DNA of 64,000 nucleotides from Microbacterium enclense (GTDB lineage Bacteria; Actinomycetota; Actinomycetes; Actinomycetales; Microbacteriaceae), in assembly GCF_001456955.1 (NCBI RefSeq), contig NZ_KQ758467.1, forward strand, positions 124,001 through 188,000, in the 5' to 3' direction. The translations under genes were made by a program, and so were the position numbers. Under the pieces are notes generated by a model. That model did not search any database and had not been told where the DNA came from. It worked only from the letters and a program-made list of their open reading frames with translations. Below are positions 60,106 to 64,000 of the stretch, in pieces; position 1 is the stretch's first letter; every line of letters begins with the position of its first letter.

Positions 60106-60996
60106 ATGGCTGACATGTACACCGCCCAGGACCCGACCACTCAGTACCCCCGGCCGCCGTTCCCGCCTCAGCAGCAGGACGGTCCGGGCGATATCCACAA
60201 GATGGACCCCGCACCCGATCACGGCGAGAAGACCTACATCGGCAAGGGGCGCCTTCCCGGTCGGAAAGCGTTGGTGACCGGCGGCGACTCCGGCATCGGA
60301 CGTGCCGTGGCGATCGCGTACGCCCGCGAAGGTGCCGACGTCGCCATCAGTTATCTCGAGGAGGAGCAGGCGCAAGCTGAAGAGGTCGCCGAGCTCATTC
60401 GCGCGGAGGGACGTATGGCAGTTTTGCTGCCCGGGGATCTTCAGATCGAGCAGACCAACACGGCGGTGGTGGAAAAGGCCGTCGCCGAGCTCGGCGGACT
60501 GGACATCCTGGTCATCAACGCCGGCACGATGCCGACCGTCGACAGCATCGACGATTTCGAGACGAAGACCTTGGACCACGTGGTTCAGGCGAACATCTAT
60601 CCGCTGTTCTGGTTGACCAAGGCGGCCTCCCCGCACCTTCAGCCGGGAGCGGCGATCATCACCACCTCCAGCGTGCAGGGTTTCCAGCCTTCGCCCTCTC
60701 TCGCGGAGTACGCCGTGTCGAAGGCGGGCATTGCGAACTGGACGCGCGCCCTGTCCCAGCAGCTCATCGAGAGGGGCATCCGCGTGAACGGTGTTGCGCC
60801 CGGCCCGATTTGGACTCCGTTGCAGCCCTCTTTCGTCCCTAACGAGAAGATCGAGGAGTTCGGCTCACAAACCCCGATGGGTCGCGCTGGGCAGCCGGTC
60901 GAACTGGCACCTGCTTATGTTTTCCTCGCCTCGCAGGAATCCAGCTACGTCGTCGGTGAGACCATCGCAGTCACCGGGGGGATGCCCGTCCACTAA
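60106..60996 (+). CDS. SDR oxidoreductase (YghA-like)
   Basis: 296 residues. N-terminal Pro/Gln-rich extension (YPRPPFPPQQQDGPGDIHKM) typical of the YghA/general-stress SDR group, then ALVTGGDSGIGRAVA (TGxxxGIG), INAGT, catalytic Ser in TTSSVQGF and EYAVSKAGI (YxxxK). TACCGT 7 bases before ATG. Probably an NAD(P)-dependent stress-related reductase. Confidence 0.92.
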   Translation: MADMYTAQDPTTQYPRPPFPPQQQDGPGDIHKMDPAPDHGEKTYIGKGRLPGRKALVTGGDSGIGRAVAIAYAREGADVAISYLEEEQAQAEEVAELIRAEGRMAVLLPGDLQIEQTNTAVVEKAVAELGGLDILVINAGTMPTVDSIDDFETKTLDHVVQANIYPLFWLTKAASPHLQPGAAIITTSSVQGFQPSPSLAEYAVSKAGIANWTRALSQQLIERGIRVNGVAPGPIWTPLQPSFVPNEKIEEFGSQTPMGRAGQPVELAPAYVFLASQESSYVVGETIAVTGGMPVH

Positions 60997-61161
60997 CGGA
61001 TTCGTGACCGCACCACTTCTTTCGGGCTGACGCCGCAGGACGCGAGTCCGTCTGATTCACGCGGTCGATCAGAGCTACCGCGCTGTTGCCGCTGGGCGGC
61101 GACGGGCGACGCCGTTTGAGACGTCCCGCGTACTCGTGCACCTGTCCTGGGCCCGGTCGGG

Positions 61162-61683
61162 TCAGTGCGAGGCGTGGGCGTCTGGCGGGGCAGCGTTGGG
61201 TGATGTCCTGGGTACACGCGTGGCTGGCACGTACCCCCCGAACGCGTGAACAAGCCACGACTGAGCTTCGGGGCGCCATACCAAGGTGATCAGTGCCGCC
61301 ACGCTCACCACATCATCCCCCCGGAGGCGGAATGCGCTCGAGAGGTCAGAGAGAATCTTCACGTACGCCACATCGCGGGTAGTTCCCTCCCCCACGGCCT
61401 GGGTCCCTAGCCCCCAGTTGCCTAGTTCTGCGAGCCTGCCGCGCACCGCGCCGAAGTCGCCCCATGCGGTGGCGGATTCAGGCGTGATCAGCCGCGATAA
61501 GTGATCTGCCGCCGCAGGTCCGCTCAGCACCAGGCTGAGAAACGTCGTCGCAACCGCGAGGGGATCAGTGGACGCTAAACCGTCTATCCCCCGCTCACCT
61601 CCGCCAGCCGCCGAAAATCCCACGTGGTCTTTCATAGGCCTCCATCCGTCATCAACGGCCTCCGTCAGCATCGACGTATCCAT
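61162..61683 (-). CDS. Hypothetical protein (173 aa)
   Basis: MDTSMLTEAVDDGWRPMKDH, ATTFLSLVLSGPAAADHLSR, WGDFGAVRGRLAELGNWGLG, YVKILSDLSSAF, ITLVWRPEAQSWLVHAFGGY. The C-terminal half resembles the cone-shaped NTF2/SnoaL-type pattern only loosely. Start uncertain: ATG 61683 or the ATG four codons later. Soluble, unknown. Confidence 0.6.
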   Translation of the reverse strand: MDTSMLTEAVDDGWRPMKDHVGFSAAGGGERGIDGLASTDPLAVATTFLSLVLSGPAAADHLSRLITPESATAWGDFGAVRGRLAELGNWGLGTQAVGEGTTRDVAYVKILSDLSSAFRLRGDDVVSVAALITLVWRPEAQSWLVHAFGGYVPATRVPRTSPNAAPPDAHASH

Positions 61684-61931
61684 CAAACCTAACGATGCAC
61701 AGATCCACGCCGACCCGCGAGCCGGCGATGACACAGCGGTCGTTGCGTCCAGCTGGGACGGAACCCGCAGGTGCACCGGTCGAATCGATGCCGCGGTTCC
61801 CGTGAAGGGCAACAACTGAGGCATCGGGCACAGTCGTCAGCGCAGTGCACCTTCGCGGTGGCAAGGGGGCGGCGGGGAGTGAAGCCTCGTCGTACCGTGG
61901 GCTCCCGCACCGCCGTCTAAGGAGATTCGAC

Positions 61932-62531
61932 ATGGTCACCGCTGTTGCCTTGAACTGCACCCTGAAAGCTGGCCCCGCGCCCTCCAGCACCGCCAAGATT
62001 CTCACCGAAGTGGCCGCCCAACTACAGAGCCACGGCGTCGCCACAGAGATCATTCGCGTAGTGGACTACGACGTTCGTCCCGGGGTGGAGAAAGACATGG
62101 GGGAGGGGGATCAGTGGCCCGTGTTGCGAGAGAAGCTGTTGGCGGCGGACATCCTCGTCTTCGGAACACCCACATGGATGGGGCACCTGTCGTCGGTTGC
62201 TGCGCGAGTGTTGGAACGCCTGGACGCTGAGCTCAGCGAAACAGACGACCAAAACCGCCCCATCCTGTTCGGCAAAGTGGCCGTCGCCGCGATCATCGGC
62301 AACGAAGATGGTGCCCACAAGATCAGCGCCGACCTCTTCCAAGCTCTGAACGATGTGGGCTACTCCATCCCCGCCCAAGGAGTGACCTACTGGAACGGAG
62401 AGGCCATGCACAGCACCGACTACAACGACCTCGACGACACTCCCGGACAGACAGCGGCGACGAACGCGACAGTCGCCGCGAACGCTGCGCACCTTGCGCG
62501 ACTCCTGCAGGCGGACAACTTCCCGGCCTGA
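61932..62531 (+). CDS. Flavodoxin-like NAD(P)H-dependent oxidoreductase
   Basis: 199 residues. ALNCTLKAGPAPSSTAKIL (FMN phosphate loop), ILVFGTPTWMGHLSSVAARV and AAIIGNEDGAHKI are flavodoxin-fold FMN-binding features. AAGGAGA 8 bases before ATG. Likely an FMN-dependent quinone or nitro reductase. Confidence 0.9.
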   Translation: MVTAVALNCTLKAGPAPSSTAKILTEVAAQLQSHGVATEIIRVVDYDVRPGVEKDMGEGDQWPVLREKLLAADILVFGTPTWMGHLSSVAARVLERLDAELSETDDQNRPILFGKVAVAAIIGNEDGAHKISADLFQALNDVGYSIPAQGVTYWNGEAMHSTDYNDLDDTPGQTAATNATVAANAAHLARLLQADNFPA

Positions 62532-63030
62532 CACGGCTGCGTTCCCACCCGCACAACCAGGAGAACACCGCAACACGTGCGCGATCCCTGCAACAGGAAT
62601 CATCTCTGCCCGGGCGGCGCTCCAAGAAAAGGGCCCAGACGCGAGGCGTCAAAATCCGCGGCCAGGCGTTCGCCGACTTGTACGCGTCTTCCACGGTCGT
62701 CGATATCGCGGCCGCGGTCGCTCCGCGAAACGATGACGGCACTTCGGTGCCTACCGCCTTCCCTGCCTGTCCCATACCCGCGTGCGAAGCTGAACACATG
62801 ATCGAGATGAGGCGGACCCCGCCTGCGCCCACTCTCGCGGAGTCGAAACAACGGACCCACACCGACCGATCTCGCGCCCAGCACGCGACCCTCTCCCATA
62901 CACGCCGGCTCGCCGAAACGTGGACTGAGGCGGCCGCAGTAGTCCAACGCCCCGTTGGACTACTGCCCGATGGAGCGGCGATGGGGCGAGCAGTTGCTGA
63001 CGACCTCGACTGTTCCTGTGGTGGCGAGCC
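62532..63030. other. Spacer with 14-bp hairpin and repeat copy 2
   Basis: No supported gene. GCAGTAGTCCAACG (62936-62949), 3-nt loop, perfect complement to 62966. It abuts the second 70-bp repeat. Confidence 0.5.
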
Positions 63031-63035
63031 GTGAG
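62966..63035. repeat. 70-bp direct repeat, copy 2
   Basis: Matches 59920-59989 at 65 of 70 bases and runs into the GTGAG that starts the TupA-like gene, which would supply its leader. Confidence 0.7.
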
Positions 63036-63933
63036 CCCTTCACGACGTCGCATCCGGTGGCGTGAGCGCAGTCGCATCGTGCGGCTGCTGAGGCTGTGGC
63101 GTACACGTCGTCCCACCACCTTCCGCGACAAGGTGCGCTACAAGATGCTGAGAGATCGTCGCGACCTCATTGTCACCTTCGCTGACAAAGCTGCCGTGCG
63201 CGAACATGTCGCCTCCGTCATTGGAGACCGCTACCTACCGCGCGCCTACGCGGTCGTCGACGACCCACAAGACCTCCGCCACCTCGAGTGGCCATCGGAG
63301 TATGTCGTCAAACCGACGCACGGCAGCGGAGCGGCAATCGTCGTATCGCCCCAGGCCCCAGCTGATGCGCAGCTCCCCGAATCACGCTGGGGATGGGTCT
63401 ACCGACACGTCCGCCCAGAAGCCGCCGACCCCCACGACGTCATCGCCATCGCAGAGGGATGGGTGACCAAGCTCTACGGACAAGGACCCAACCGGGAATG
63501 GGTGTACGGCCAGGTGCCGCGGCGGGTCATCGTCGAAGAATTGCTCTCCGGCGCCGACGGCGCCATCCCCGACGACTACAAGTTCTTCGTCTTCCACGGC
63601 CGGTGCGCCTTCATACAGGTCGACAGCGGCAGATTCGGCCGACGCACCCAAGACTTCTACCGCCCCGACTGGGAACGCATCCCGATGAGCGGCGGCCCCC
63701 CGTGGGCCGACCCCGAACGGACCCGGCCCGCGCACCTCGACGAAATGATCCGCCTCGCAGAGAAACTCGGACAACCCACCGATTTCGTGCGCGTCGACCT
63801 CTACGACGTCGACGGGCGCATCGTGTTCGGAGAGCTCACAAGCTTCCCCGCCGGCGGCGACAGCCCTTTCGACCCCGAAGAGTTCAACGCCGAATTCGGT
63901 CGCTCCTGGAACGTGCCCCGCCGGTATCGCTAA
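63031..63933 (+). CDS. TupA-like ATP-grasp protein
   Basis: 300 residues: FRDKVRYKMLRDRRDLIVTF, YVVKPTHGSGAAIVV (ATP-grasp Lys and glycine loop), VIVEELLSG, DYKFFVFHGRCAFIQVD, VDLYDVDGRIVFGELTSFPA (metal-binding end). This matches the ATP-grasp family named after TupA of teichuronopeptide synthesis; relatives occur in cell-surface polysaccharide loci. GTG start lies at the end of a 70-bp repeat. Would ligate an amino acid or similar acid onto a glycopolymer. Confidence 0.85.
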   Translation: MSPSRRRIRWRERSRIVRLLRLWRTRRPTTFRDKVRYKMLRDRRDLIVTFADKAAVREHVASVIGDRYLPRAYAVVDDPQDLRHLEWPSEYVVKPTHGSGAAIVVSPQAPADAQLPESRWGWVYRHVRPEAADPHDVIAIAEGWVTKLYGQGPNREWVYGQVPRRVIVEELLSGADGAIPDDYKFFVFHGRCAFIQVDSGRFGRRTQDFYRPDWERIPMSGGPPWADPERTRPAHLDEMIRLAEKLGQPTDFVRVDLYDVDGRIVFGELTSFPAGGDSPFDPEEFNAEFGRSWNVPRRYR

Positions 63934-63951
63934 ACGCACCTTCGGAAGCAG

Positions 63952-63965
63952 TTGTCCGCGGACAA
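63952..63965. repeat. TTGTCCGCGGACAA palindrome at window end
   Basis: Perfect 14-bp palindrome 19 bases past the TupA-like stop; followed by AGTGTCGCGCC. Could be a terminator, an operator or the edge of an element continuing beyond the window. Confidence 0.4.
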
Positions 63966-64000
63966 AGTGTCGCGCCAGGAAGGTAGCTGCATTCAATGCG

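Noticed and set aside
62678..63034. 118-codon open frame before the TupA-like gene
   Set aside because: It runs through a perfect hairpin and the 70-bp repeat, with no recognisable motif and poor start context.

Overview
The window looks like a chromosomal stretch of a Gram-positive actinobacterium of the family Microbacteriaceae, most likely Microbacterium or a close relative. This is inferred from very high GC with strong G/C third-position bias, many TANNNT-(6-7 nt)-ATG/GTG leaderless start signals, actinobacterial small families (DUF3073, bacterial SCP2 ortholog, DUF7882-like proteins), and the abundant heptamer GGATGCC/GGCATCC. No rRNA, tRNA, CRISPR array or complete insertion sequence was recognised.

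Layout. 0-2.7 kb: end of a LacI repressor, nhaA and a small acidic protein. 2.9-5.0 kb: a five-gene cassette of unknown function (copy 1). 5.1-11.5 kb: a beta-fructoside locus with LacI repressor, binding lipoprotein, two ABC permeases, PfkB kinase and GH32-like enzyme, all on the minus strand. 12-24 kb: uracil permease, purC, a BCCT osmolyte transporter, a PadR-regulated drug exporter, a TetR-linked membrane protein, a glycosyltransferase broken by one stop codon, a methyltransferase, a TfoX-like protein and purD. 25.1-33.3 kb: a hexuronate/L-gulonate catabolic cluster (dehydrogenase, mannonate oxidoreductase, mannonate dehydratase, KDG kinase, KDPG aldolase, MFS uptake, divergent LacI). 33.4-47.5 kb: purM-purF, a Tat-exported propeller-like protein, an AbiEi/DUF559-type protein flanked by two pairs of palindromic repeats, a PadR/DUF4097 unit, topoisomerase IB, and a CDF transporter with a small lipoprotein.

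47.5-64 kb is more accessory: less extreme codon bias, GGATGCC almost absent after about 53.9 kb, and small redox or detoxification genes (two DHFR-like reductases, zinc-type ADH, amidohydrolase, SDR, flavodoxin-like protein). Each of four neighbouring genes there has its own copy of one 26-bp palindrome upstream. The region also carries copy 2 of the five-gene cassette, two solitary DUF7882-like genes and a TupA-like ATP-grasp protein.

The best candidate for an undescribed system is the cassette at 2.9-5.0 kb and 55.5-57.6 kb. Both copies have the same gene order and near-identical gene lengths. A three-gene minus-strand operon (55-aa one-helix membrane peptide, 113-aa DUF7882-like protein, 125-aa protein A) is divergent from a MarR regulator. 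The regulator is convergent with a 118-aa protein E that is itself a paralogue of A. The bidirectional promoter is conserved to the base in spacing, and a hairpin lies between the second and third genes in both copies although its sequence differs. A second theme is intergenic palindromic or inverted 'word' families, mostly a different one at each locus.
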